From the NCBI GenBank assembly GCA_902805915.1, contig CADCUO010000002.1:1-33756 (forward strand): 33,756 nt of DNA, in the 5' to 3' direction. The stretch comes from an uncultured Propionibacteriaceae bacterium (lineage in GTDB: Bacteria; Actinomycetota; Actinomycetes; Propionibacteriales; Propionibacteriaceae). Both the position numbers and the translations under genes were made by a program. A model generated the notes under the pieces. The model was not told where the DNA came from. It did no database searches and worked only from the letters and a program-made list of their open reading frames with translations. Below, piece after piece: positions 24,416-32,778 of the stretch. Within the stretch, counting starts at the first letter, position 1, and each line of letters starts with the position of its first letter.

Positions 24416-25069
24416 CTACCGCCGGAAGGTGAACAGGTGCTGGCCCGGGATAAGTGGCTGCGGGTCACCCTGATATTTGACCGCTCCGAGGGCGGGCCGG
24501 CTTCCGGTGTCCAGCGCGTGATAGTCGAGTTCAGCGAAGCCTGCGTCTCGGAACCGCATCCGAACCTCATCGTTCAGGTCGGCGCGGTCGCGGCCGCGGG
24601 ACCACAGCACGGTACCGCCGGGCCGGCAGAACTGCGGCGCCGTGGCGATGGTGGTGCGTAGGTCATCGTCACTGATGTTGCCGAAGATTCCGACCAGCAG
24701 CACCAGGTCGGCAGGAATGCTGTCCCGGTACGCGTCGCTGTTCCCGGCATCTACGAGGCGCACTGTCACGTGCGCGTCGGTGTGTGTGGCCAGATTGCGC
24801 GCGCGCTCGACCAGAGCGGGGTGGATCTCTAGCAGAGTGGCGGTTACCCGTGCGGCGTCAGCACGGCGGGCGAGCACTTGGAGGACGTCGCGGCCGTCCC
24901 CCGCGCAGGAACTCAGCACCCGCCGCGGACCCGTTGTGGAATCCAGAGCCTGCTCAATGAGCCGCTGGACCGTCCGCAACCGCCAGGACAGGCCTGAGGT
25001 GGGGTCGTCATAGGCCTCATGCCACTGCTCGTAGTCACCTAGGTCCGCCACGCCTCGTAGTCTGCCCAC
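24416..25069 (-). CDS. Class I SAM-dependent methyltransferase
   Basis: 217-residue protein with a Rossmann-type SAM-binding motif I (VLSSCAGDGRDVLQVLA) and an acidic residue ending strand 2 (TLLEIHPAL). The motif IV region is DLVLLVGIFGNISDDDL, and GGTVLWSRGRD follows. The substrate is unknown; the short length favours a small molecule. GTG 25069 is the outermost start; an internal GTG about 18 bases later is possible and neither has a strong ribosome site. It starts 95 bp downstream of the frameshifted sigma gene on the same strand and could have been part of that regulon. Confidence 0.82.
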   Translation of the reverse strand: MGRLRGVADLGDYEQWHEAYDDPTSGLSWRLRTVQRLIEQALDSTTGPRRVLSSCAGDGRDVLQVLARRADAARVTATLLEIHPALVERARNLATHTDAHVTVRLVDAGNSDAYRDSIPADLVLLVGIFGNISDDDLRTTIATAPQFCRPGGTVLWSRGRDRADLNDEVRMRFRDAGFAELDYHALDTGSRPALGAVKYQGDPQPLIPGQHLFTFRR

Positions 25070-25163
25070 TGATTGGGGCCTGAGGTCGATCGCCCGTGAG
25101 CTCTCATCAGCCGACTGATAGCCCCAGCTGGTCGGCTTGGCACTCGCGAGCTGACGATGAGGC

Positions 25164-26417
25164 TCAGGCTCGCAGATGATCCAGACGGTCGAGACGGGTG
25201 CGACAGGTATGCCCGTTCAGGCTCGTTCGTCACGAGCTCAAGGGCTTTCCGGTACGCCTCGGCTGCCTCGCTCGGGCGTCCGAGTCGGCTGAGCAGGTCA
25301 GCGCGCGTCGCGGGCAGGAGGTGGTAGCCGCGAAGCTCGGGGCTGTCGGCGAGCCGGTCGATCAGAGTGAGCCCGGCCGCTGGTCCGTCTCGCATGGCGA
25401 TGGCGACGGCACGGTTGAGCTGGACCACCGGTGACGGTGTGATGGTCAGCAGCACATCGTAGAGCGCGATCACCTGGGGCCAGTCGGTGGCGGTGAGGCG
25501 GGGCGCTTCGTCATGGAGCGCGGCGATCGCGGCTTGGATCGCGTACGGGCCGACCCTGGGTGCGGCTAGTGCTTCGCGTACCAGCACACGGCCTTCCGCG
25601 ATCTTGTCAGCGTCCCATCGGTGGCGGTCCTGATCCTCGAGAGAGACGGGTAGTCCGTCCGCATCCGCGCGTGCTGGCCGCCGGGCGTCAGTGAGAAGCA
25701 GAAGAGCCAGCAGGCCGGTCACCTCGTGCTCGTGGGGTAGTAGCCGATGCAGGATGCGCATCAGGCGGATCGCCTCGTCGCTGACCCCGGCTCGGACCAG
25801 CTCGTCGCCGGACGTGCTGGCGTAGCCCTCGTTGAAGATCAGGTACACCCACCGTCAGGACGGCGGTGAGCCGGTCCGACAGGTCGGCACCCTCGGGGAC
25901 CCGGAACGGAGCACGGGCCTGGACAATCTTGCGTTTGGCGCGGACGATCCGCTGGTGCATGGTCGGCACCGGAACCAGAAAGGCTGCTGCCACCTCCGGG
26001 GTAGACATGCCGGCCACGAAGCGCAGCGTGAGCGCATCCTGTGCCTCGAGCGCCGGGCCCGGGTGGCAGCACGTGAAGAACAACGTCAAGCGCTCGTCCG
26101 GCAGGTCGCCGTCCGGTTCCGGCCCGAGCGCGGGGACAGTGTGGTCAGCCTCCGCCGCGAGCATCGCCAGGCGTTGGGCGTAGCGGCGATCACGCCGGAT
26201 CTGATCCACCGCCTTGCGTCGGGCCGTGGTGAGGAGCCAGGCCAGCGGTACGGTCGGGACTCCGTCGACCGCCACCTGATCAAAGCGGCTTCGGTCGCCT
26301 CTTGAGCCACCTCCTCGGCCAGGTCCAGGTCGCCGAACCGGGCGGCCAGGGTCGCGAGCAGCCGGCCCGTTCCTCCCGGAACACGGCTTCGACCGAGTCG
26401 GCTGCTCGTTGCGTCAC
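25164..26417 (-). pseudogene. ECF42-type sigma factor with DUF6596/TPR-like C-terminus, four frameshifts
   Basis: Three reading frames together spell one sigma factor of about 415 residues. The pieces are region 2 (GDLDLAEEVAQEATEAALIRW, then PLAWLLTTARRKAVDQIRRD), region 4 (ALTLRFVAGMSTPEVAAAFLV), the CCHP segment, and the long C-terminal domain from YLIFNEGYAST. Four one-base lesions break it: a missing C near 26361-26368, a missing C near 26268-26275, an extra G near 25847-25851 and an extra C near 25196-25199. Correcting all four gives a clean end, HRLDRLDHLRA, with TGA at 25164-25166. The start is GTG 26417. Three lesions lie in short G/C runs and the fourth in a CC/GG context, so error in a low-quality assembly is a real alternative to decay. 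Confidence 0.8.
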
Positions 26418-26763
26418 GACGCTCAAGCCCCATCACCGGACGAACTTCGACCCGCCCATACTTCGCACCCGGATTGCGGGCCGCCCACTGTAGGGCGGCG
26501 TCGAGATCCGGCACGTCGATGATGCCCCAGCCCCCCAGGTACTCCCGCGTCTCGGGGAACGGCCCGTTGGTGATGATGCGCTCACCGGCACGGTTCACCT
26601 GGACTGAAGTCGCGAGCTGATAGTCGTCGAGAAATCCGGCGTCGACGTGAACTCCGGCGTCGAACACCGCTTGCTGCCAGCCGATGAACTCCTCAGCGGT
26701 GGGACCCTCCCCCTCGGCGAACTCAGCGTCGGCGAAGCCGATGACCTGCAGCATGTACTTCAT
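26086..26763 (-). CDS. YciI/DGPF-domain protein reading through into the sigma gene
   Basis: Residues 1 to about 112 form a YciI-related DGPF domain: MKYMLQVIGF at the start, ITNGPFPETREYLGGWGIIDV around 64-84 and GRVEVRPVMG near 103-112. Such proteins are the regular partners of ECF42 sigma factors. AGGAGGT lies 7 nt before ATG 26763, an excellent ribosome site. A normal partner would stop near the sigma start at 26417, but this frame has no stop there. It continues for over 100 codons through sigma sequence, partly as real sigma residues (RLLATLAARFGDLDLAEEV), because of the first sigma frameshift. The DGPF domain is intact; the long tail is probably an artefact of gene damage or sequence error. 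Confidence 0.75.
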   Translation of the reverse strand: MKYMLQVIGFADAEFAEGEGPTAEEFIGWQQAVFDAGVHVDAGFLDDYQLATSVQVNRAGERIITNGPFPETREYLGGWGIIDVPDLDAALQWAARNPGAKYGRVEVRPVMGLERRDATSSRLGRSRVPGGTGRLLATLAARFGDLDLAEEVAQEATEAALIRWRSTESRPYRWPGSSPRPDARRWIRSGVIAATPNAWRCSRRRLTTLSPRSGRNRTATCRTSA

Positions 26764-27275
26764 GGCGTGTACCTCCTGGTAGTTGATGCTGACACGCACT
26801 AGACGAGCAGCACCTGGCCAGATCGACACCGCCCTCAAACTTTCTGCGGCCACCGACCACCCTGGACCAGTCGCCGCAACGAACCGGCGGGCACGACCCT
26901 AAAGCACCCGGCCTACGTGGAGGACGAGTGGTTCGGGGGTCCGATCAGATGGCCGCTGTGCAGCGGTTAGTGCGGCGCAAGAAGGCCGATAACTGGAGCG
27001 CCAGAGGCCGCGTTGGGTGAGTAGAGCACAAGTCCCCCGCCGAGTTCGACCCGGCGTGCCGCCCCACGGTGCCGAAAGCACCGGTGCACCGATTCGCAAT
27101 TCGCCCATTCAGGCGTCGTCGCATTCTCGCTATTGCTTAGATCCGATGCGGATTGATATCTTGTTGTATTTGTCTGGACACAACAAAAGGCACCGCAAAT
27201 TCGGTGCCTCAGTTTGATATTAGCCCAGACTGCGATTTCCGTCAATACCCACCTTTCACCGAAATGGGGAGAGAC
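26764..27275. other. Intergenic region between the DGPF and HelD genes
   Basis: 512 bp without a supported gene; short open frames here lack coding character. The left end must hold the promoter of the DGPF gene. A small hairpin, CGGTGC-CGAAA-GCACCG, lies at 27067-27083. From about 27110 to 27270 the sequence is clearly richer in A+T than the rest of the window and carries two inverted repeats, listed separately, before the HelD ribosome site GGGGAGAG at 27266-27273. Confidence 0.6.
27161..27213 (+). promoter_or_regulatory. Two successive inverted repeats in the HelD leader
   Basis: TTGTTGT (27161-27167) and ACAACAA (27180-27186) form a 7-bp inverted repeat with a 12-base centre. Two bases later AGGCACCG (27188-27195) pairs with CGGTGCCT (27202-27209) around CAAATT, followed by CAGTTTG. 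The first could be an operator; the second could be an attenuator-like hairpin, though its T-tract is short. A candidate promoter, TTGCTT (27133-27138) with TATCTT (27157-27162), overlaps the first repeat. Sequence is seen; function is inferred. Confidence 0.5.
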
Positions 27276-29315
27276 ATGACCGAGAGCGTGCTGAGGCACG
27301 AGATCGCCCAGGAGCAAGGCTATGTCACGATGCTGTACGAGGTGCTGGACCGCGCCCGCGCTGACGCCACCGCTGAGCTCCGGCGGGTTCACGCGGGTGT
27401 GACCACCGGCACCGACCAGGCGGCGACCGAACGCGATTCCTTCGCCGGCACCTACGCCGGTCGATCCAATCAGCTGATGACGGTCGAGCGGGGACTGTGT
27501 TTCGGCCGGATCGACACCGTTGACAAGGCGAAGTTCTACGTCGGCCGAATGGGACTCTTCGACGAGAACTACGATCCGCTGCTCATTGATTGGCGGGCGC
27601 CGGTGGCGCAGCCTTTCTATCGGGCGACGGCGGCGGACCCGATCGGAGTGTTCCGGCGGCGCCATATCCGTCTGACCGGGCGGACCGTCGTCGGGGTCGA
27701 TGACGACATCCTCGATCAGGCCGCATTGGATGATCGTGGTCAAGACACTTTGATAGGCGAGGCTGCGCTTATTGCTTCGCTGTCGGCCGACCGCACCGGC
27801 CGGATGTCGGAGATCGTGGCCACGATCCAGGCGGAGCAGGACGCGGTCATCCGCGCCGGCCTGCCCGGGGTGCTGGTGGTCCAGGGCGGCCCCGGCACGG
27901 GCAAGACCGTCGTCGCGCTGCACCGCGCCGCGTACCTGCTCTACACCCATCGTGACCAACTCGCCCGGCGCGGAGGGCTGGTGGTCGGCCCGAACGCGAC
28001 CTTCCTGCGCTACATCGAGCAGGTGCTGCCGTCGCTCGGCGAGACCAAGGTGGTGCTGTCCACCATCGGTGAGTTGCTCCCCGGTGTGGTCGGGACCGCG
28101 GCCGAACCGCCGGAGGCGAGCCGGATCAAGGGCGGCCTCGAGATGGTCGAGGTGATTGACCGCGCCGTCCGGGCCGTGCAGCGCGACCGGACCGGGCGGG
28201 ACGTCACGCCGGAGCGCCTGCTCACCCTGCTCTGGTCGTCGCCGGAGCGGCTGGCCGCCGCCGCGCCGGAGCTCTCCGCCACCGAGCGCTCCGCGTTGTA
28301 CCGGCGGCCCGGCGAGCCCTGGACCCGGGCCGACGTGGCGCTGCTCGACGAGGCGGCCGATCTGCTGGGCGACACCGGGGCGGTGGTCGGGAAGCGGCGC
28401 CAAGCAGACGACGAGCGTGCCGCCGCCGATGCTGAGCGCCTGGCGTACACCCGCGAGCTGGTGCACAGCCAACTCCAGGCGGGGCAGCTGACGGTCGACC
28501 CATTAGATGTCGAACCGTTCATAGCGCTGATGGCGGAGCGGACCGGACACCGCGACGCTCCCGGCACCATCGCCGAACGCGCCGCGGCCGACCGCACCTG
28601 GCAGTTCGGCCACGTCATCGTCGACGAGGCGCAGGAGCTGTCGCCGGTGGAATGGCGGATGCTGATGCGCCGCTGCCGACGCCGGTCGATGACACTGGTC
28701 GGTGATCTTGCTCAGGCCGGTACCAATGCCGGGGTGCGGTCCTGGGCTGAGCTGCTCGACCGGTACGCGCCCGGCCGCTGGCGCCTCGCCGAGCTGAGTG
28801 TGAACTACCGGACGCCGGCCGAGATCATGGCCGTGGCCGCCGACGTGCTGACCGCGATCGACCCGTCGGCCGTACCACCGGTATCGGCGCGGACCACCGG
28901 GGTGGCCCCTTGGAGCCGGTGTGCGCCGGCCAACCAGTTCGGCCCGGCGCTGCTCGATGCCGTCGCGGCCGAGCAGGCGCGGATCGGCGATGGACGCCTC
29001 GCCGTGATCGTCCCACGGTCACGGTACGCCGAGCTCACCGCTCTGGTGGCCGCCGCGCTGCCCGGGATAGCGGCGGGATCAGACCCGCGACTGCTCGACG
29101 CCCCCACCGCGATCCTCGCGGTCGACCATTCCAAAGGGCTCGAGTTCGACTCGGTTCTGATCGCCGACCCAGGCGCGATTCTGCGAGACTCCCCGCGTGG
29201 CGCCTCGGACCTCTATGTCGCGGTGACCCGGGCGACCAGGCGACTCGGCGTGATCGCGGAGGGCTCGCTGCCGGACGTCCTGCAGCGTGCCGCCGGGCTA
29301 CCAGGTGCTGTATAA
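27276..29315 (+). CDS. HelD/HelR-like RNA polymerase-associated superfamily 1 ATPase
   Basis: 679 residues. An N-terminal helical arm (about 1-60, likely coiled coil) inserts into RNA polymerase channels in characterised HelD proteins. The split UvrD-like motor follows: Walker A QGGPGTGKTVVAL (about 203-215), motif II VDEAQELSP (about 449), motif III LVGDLAQAG, motif IV VNYRTPAEI, and motif VI VAVTRATRRL near the C-terminus. HelD releases stalled RNA polymerase from nucleic acid; the Streptomyces homologue HelR also gives rifamycin tolerance. I start at ATG 27276 because of GGGGAGAG upstream. I see no RAE palindrome of the Streptomyces type before it. Intact, in contrast to its decayed neighbours. 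Confidence 0.92.
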   Translation: MTESVLRHEIAQEQGYVTMLYEVLDRARADATAELRRVHAGVTTGTDQAATERDSFAGTYAGRSNQLMTVERGLCFGRIDTVDKAKFYVGRMGLFDENYDPLLIDWRAPVAQPFYRATAADPIGVFRRRHIRLTGRTVVGVDDDILDQAALDDRGQDTLIGEAALIASLSADRTGRMSEIVATIQAEQDAVIRAGLPGVLVVQGGPGTGKTVVALHRAAYLLYTHRDQLARRGGLVVGPNATFLRYIEQVLPSLGETKVVLSTIGELLPGVVGTAAEPPEASRIKGGLEMVEVIDRAVRAVQRDRTGRDVTPERLLTLLWSSPERLAAAAPELSATERSALYRRPGEPWTRADVALLDEAADLLGDTGAVVGKRRQADDERAAADAERLAYTRELVHSQLQAGQLTVDPLDVEPFIALMAERTGHRDAPGTIAERAAADRTWQFGHVIVDEAQELSPVEWRMLMRRCRRRSMTLVGDLAQAGTNAGVRSWAELLDRYAPGRWRLAELSVNYRTPAEIMAVAADVLTAIDPSAVPPVSARTTGVAPWSRCAPANQFGPALLDAVAAEQARIGDGRLAVIVPRSRYAELTALVAAALPGIAAGSDPRLLDAPTAILAVDHSKGLEFDSVLIADPGAILRDSPRGASDLYVAVTRATRRLGVIAEGSLPDVLQRAAGLPGAV

Positions 29316-29394
29316 GCGGCGTGATGGTGACGGAACGCTCGGCAGGGCTACTCAGTCCGTTGTTCTTGTCGTCTCCGTGTGTGACCCTCATGGC

Positions 29395-30052
29395 ATGTCT
29401 GAAGGCATTCCGCATAGTGCTGAGTTCGATCTGCAGATTCGGCCTCCTGGTGCAGGTGACCGTGTCCCCGGCCTATCGTCGACGGGGCATCGGTACGCGC
29501 CTCCTCGCTGCGCTGCAGCAAGTTGCCGACCGACGACTGTCAATCCTCGGTCGCGCAATGAGCAGCCACCCGATTCGTCGTCACTTCGCAGAGCACCTTG
29601 GTGGATCGGTGTTGATCCACTGCCCGATGCCCAGCATCGATCCCACCAGCGCCACCGCCCGTCGCTGGGCGACGTCACAAGCTCTTCCCGCCGGGTACGA
29701 GACGACACCGATGGCAGGCTGCTCAGTCGAGGAGGTCAGATCTGCCTGGTTCTCCTAACTGAGCATAGACACCACTAGCGGACACATCGTCGCATTCAGC
29801 CTGGTGAGCCCGGACGTCTGGGAAGTCCGGACGTTCGTCGTCACCGAGACGGTGCACCGTGACCAGCCCCAGGGAGCGAGCCTACTGCGGGCCACCATCG
29901 CAGCATCCCTCCGGGCAATGGCCCACCAAGGGATTCGGCGAGCAGAAGTTGAGGGACCCTCAACTGATGCTCACGCACCGCAGCTGTTCCGGAGCCTGCC
30001 ACCAGGCCCGAGCGACCCCTTGGACATCTACATCTTCCACCCTTCCGGGTGA
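29395..30052 (+). pseudogene. Two-domain GNAT acetyltransferase, broken
   Basis: Fragments of a GNAT protein lie in order. A plausible N-terminus (MSEGIPHSAEFDLQIRP, from ATG 29395) changes frame near 29440-29475, directly onto the acetyl-CoA-binding motif VTVSPAYRRRGIGTRLLAAL. About 60 residues of the first domain seem to be deleted there. The frame then runs to TAA 29756-29758 and resumes in the same frame after the stop with a second GNAT-like domain (GHIVAFSLV, RTFVVTETVHRD, AEVEGPSTDA), ending at 30052. The last part could still be translated from an internal start. An alternative is two separate small genes, but the shared frame across the stop favours one damaged gene. Confidence 0.6.
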
Positions 30053-30061
30053 TCACAGCCG

Positions 30062-31156
30062 GTGAGCGCCTGCGACGCTGTCGGTGTGCACAGGAGCGGC
30101 CTAGAGCTGGCGGGCGACTATTACCAGGAGGTCGTGGCCGAGTTGCTGGCCGCTCGCTGGCCGGGTTTACCGCACGCCGCCGCCCGGCTGGGCAGCGGCT
30201 CCGACGTACTCGGTCTCGACGACACGGTCTCCCAAGATCACGATTTCGGGCTACGCCTGACGCTGCTGGTTGGCCGTGACTATGTCGAGGCGGTCGATGA
30301 ACATCTGGAAGAGACTCTGCCGGAGACCTACCAGGGTTGGCCGACGCGTTTCGCCACTACCTGGGATGCTCGGGTCCGGCACAAGGTGCAGGTCACCACC
30401 GCAGAGGACTTCTGCGCTTCCCGGCTCGGTGTTCGGGTGGACCACCCGTGGGACGCCATCGACTGGCTGGCTGTGACGGGGCAGTCAGTGCTGGAGGTGA
30501 CCGCCGGGGCGGTCTTTGCTGACAGCCTTGGCGAGATCAGCGACCTCCGCCGCCGCCTTCGCTGGTATCCCACCGACGTCTGGTGCTACGTCGTGGCCGC
30601 CGACTGGCAGCGGATAGGTCAGGAGCTGCCATTCATAGGCCGTACCGGATCGCGTGGGGATGACCTCGGCTCCGCCGTACTGACCGGCCAGCTTGTACGT
30701 ACCGCGATGCATCTGGGCTTCTTGTTGCAGCGCCGGTGGCCGCCCTATCCCAAATGGGTCGGCACCTGCTTCACGACGCTGCCCGATGCGAGTGCCGCTG
30801 CGCCGGCACTGACGGCAGCACAGGCGGCGTCGACGTGGCCGGAGCGGCAAGCGGCGTTGGTCGAGGCCCTGGTTACATTGCATGAGTTGCAACTGGCCGT
30901 TGGCTTGCCCACCGGACCGGAGGTCGTTGAGTCCTTCTTCGACCGACCGTTCACCGGGGTGCGTGCATCGGTCAGTCAACTGTTGCTCGCCGAGATCAAC
31001 GATCCGTTGCTGCGCCGGCTGCCTGCTGGGGTGGGGTCGGTGGAGCAGTGGGTGGACAACGTCGACGTGCTCTCGGTTCCGCAGAGGCGGGTCGCGCTGG
31101 CCCAGGCCTGGCGGTCGATGTTGCCGAACCTGGATCCAGAGACACGACCTCGGTGA
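30062..31156 (+). CDS. DUF4037 domain-containing protein
   Basis: 364 residues. The N-terminal part has a nucleotidyltransferase-like core with GSGSDVLGLDD and DHDFG, where Asp residues could bind metal. DUF4037 (about 125-225, DAIDWLAVTGQSVLEVTAGAVF to the RIGQELPFIGRTG region) follows, and the C-terminus is helical. The family is common in actinobacteria and Firmicutes and its function is unknown; the fold suggests transfer of a nucleotide to a small molecule. The start is GTG 30062, nine bases after the GNAT remnant. It converges with the MFS gene with 71 bp between them. No signal peptide or membrane segment. Confidence 0.8.
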   Translation: MSACDAVGVHRSGLELAGDYYQEVVAELLAARWPGLPHAAARLGSGSDVLGLDDTVSQDHDFGLRLTLLVGRDYVEAVDEHLEETLPETYQGWPTRFATTWDARVRHKVQVTTAEDFCASRLGVRVDHPWDAIDWLAVTGQSVLEVTAGAVFADSLGEISDLRRRLRWYPTDVWCYVVAADWQRIGQELPFIGRTGSRGDDLGSAVLTGQLVRTAMHLGFLLQRRWPPYPKWVGTCFTTLPDASAAAPALTAAQAASTWPERQAALVEALVTLHELQLAVGLPTGPEVVESFFDRPFTGVRASVSQLLLAEINDPLLRRLPAGVGSVEQWVDNVDVLSVPQRRVALAQAWRSMLPNLDPETRPR

Positions 31157-31227
31157 GCGGACCGGGAAGTAGGTCTCCAGCAGGTACTCGCCGCGCCCGG
31201 TGGTGAGTCTCCTTGCCGCGGAAGCGC

Positions 31228-32604
31228 TCACCGGACTGGCGTGACACCTGACGGCTCTCCGCGCTGGTCCGGAGGGTCCGCGAAAGCGGCCGCGGGGGTG
31301 CTCGGCTGCGGCTCCTCGCCGGTGTAGCGCCGGCTGAGCCGATGGTAGTACGGGCTGAGCAAGGCCAGGGCCGCGACCGCCAAACCCAGGATGCCGGTTA
31401 GTACAAAGACCAGGGCGATGCCGCGGGCCTGGCCGGTCCCGAACCAGCTGCCGATCCAACGTGCCCAGAGACCGTCGGTCATGGACGGGATGAAGAAGAA
31501 CTGGGTGATGGGGCCGATCAAAAACGCTGTCAGCGGCGAGGCCGCCTGCTCCACGCTCTGGGCGAACCCGAAGACCCGTCCCTGGCGTTCGTAAGGGACC
31601 ACCTTCTGCAGGATCGTCTGCTCCGCAGCCTCGGCGTACGGGATCAGCAGCATGTAGACGTACATGCCGACCGCGAGTGGGACGGCCGACGCCGTCAGCG
31701 GGAAGAGGCAGGTCACGGTCCACAGCACCAGGTTGACCAGGAGCAGCAGACGTACCGGGTTGGAGCTGAGCCCGGTCCTGGCTACCAGCAGACCGCCGAG
31801 GATGAACCCGGTGCTGAGCACTCCCCACAGCAGACCCCATGCCTCGACCGACATCAGCGACAGCCCGTAGGCGTCCATCAGGGCCATGAACGCGCCACCG
31901 AGGAAGTTGTTGAAGCACGAGAAGACGATCAGCGCGGGCAGACCCGGCACCGACCGGACCACACGCAAGGTGCCGCTCACGTCGATCTTGGTCGCTCCGG
32001 CCTCGGGCGGCGGCACCGGACGGGACGGCACCGTGACCGACGCCAGATGCACCAGCCCCAGGGCAAGCAGGACGAGAGCGAGCAGCAGCACGTGGAACAT
32101 GCCGCTCATCCCAACCAGCAGCCCGCTGATCACCGAGGTGACCAGGAACGAGATCCCTGAGGTGGTGCCGACCAGGCCGTTCGCCCGGTCCCTACGGTCG
32201 TCGTCGAACAGCAGCGTGACCAGCGTCATCAAGGCGATCGAACGAATGTTGCCGGCGATGACGCCGGCCATCAGCAGCACCACGAACAGCCAGAGGCGCA
32301 CGCTCGAGACCTGAGTGAACTCCTCGGCCGGGGTGAGCTGGTAAAGCACGAAGCTGGCTGCGTACAGCGCGAGGGAGACCGCGGCCGACACCTGCATCAC
32401 GGTCTTCTTGCGGTGCCGGTCGACCAGGCTGCCGAACCAGATTCCCGTACCGGCGGTGGCTACCAGGAAGATTCCGGAGATGGTGCCGGTGGCGAACACG
32501 GACCGGGTCTGCAGGTAGACGTAGAAGGTGATCGCGAACCAGACGGTGAAGTTGATCACCGAGACCAGCAGGGTGTTGACCAGCAGGTGCAGGAAGGTCC
32601 TCAT
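31228..32604 (-). CDS. MFS transporter, macrolide/drug-efflux type
   Basis: 458-residue major facilitator with about 12 membrane helices. The loop 2-3 motif is WFGSLVDRHRKKTVM, and the second repeat has VPYERQGRVFGFAQSVEQ, both typical of the MefA-like/enterobactin-exporter group of multidrug MFS proteins. The C-terminal 40 residues are a hydrophilic Pro/Ala-rich tail in the cytoplasm. GAGAGG lies about 13 nt before the ATG. The substrate is unknown and no regulator gene adjoins it. It has the same orientation as the partial glycosyltransferase gene, 174 bp upstream, which may or may not share its promoter. Confidence 0.88.
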   Translation of the reverse strand: MRTFLHLLVNTLLVSVINFTVWFAITFYVYLQTRSVFATGTISGIFLVATAGTGIWFGSLVDRHRKKTVMQVSAAVSLALYAASFVLYQLTPAEEFTQVSSVRLWLFVVLLMAGVIAGNIRSIALMTLVTLLFDDDRRDRANGLVGTTSGISFLVTSVISGLLVGMSGMFHVLLLALVLLALGLVHLASVTVPSRPVPPPEAGATKIDVSGTLRVVRSVPGLPALIVFSCFNNFLGGAFMALMDAYGLSLMSVEAWGLLWGVLSTGFILGGLLVARTGLSSNPVRLLLLVNLVLWTVTCLFPLTASAVPLAVGMYVYMLLIPYAEAAEQTILQKVVPYERQGRVFGFAQSVEQAASPLTAFLIGPITQFFFIPSMTDGLWARWIGSWFGTGQARGIALVFVLTGILGLAVAALALLSPYYHRLSRRYTGEEPQPSTPAAAFADPPDQRGEPSGVTPVR

Positions 32605-32778
32605 GGTCAGTGAGACCTCTCCGGCCCGTGGAACTCACCGGGTGTCTGGCCAGGTTCTTACCGAGGGCTGTCCTGAGCTCGGCCGCCACCAGCCATGACC
32701 AAACGAGCCAGTGAGCATGAACGACGAGCCAGCGAGACAGCGCCGGTTCCCGCCGATTCAGGGGTGCCGACCAGCAGC

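Noticed and set aside
27110-27275. Rifamycin-associated element (RAE) of Streptomyces HelR genes
   Set aside because: The known 19-bp RAE palindrome is not present; the repeats seen have other sequences.
26967-28472. 501-codon minus-strand frame over the HelD 5' half
   Set aside because: Antisense to a motif-complete HelD gene; the translation is His/Arg/Gln-rich without recognisable domains.
31228-31250. Possible third copy of the GTCACACCAG palindrome near the MFS stop
   Set aside because: Only one arm-like stretch (ACTGGCGTGACAC) is present, with a mismatch and no pairing arm; it is the coding end of the MFS gene.
30485-31918. 477-codon minus-strand frame spanning the DUF4037 and MFS 3' ends
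   Set aside because: Shadow of two real genes. The short GEYLLETYFPV stretch in the gap looked peptide-like, but no start, ribosome site or partner gene supports it.
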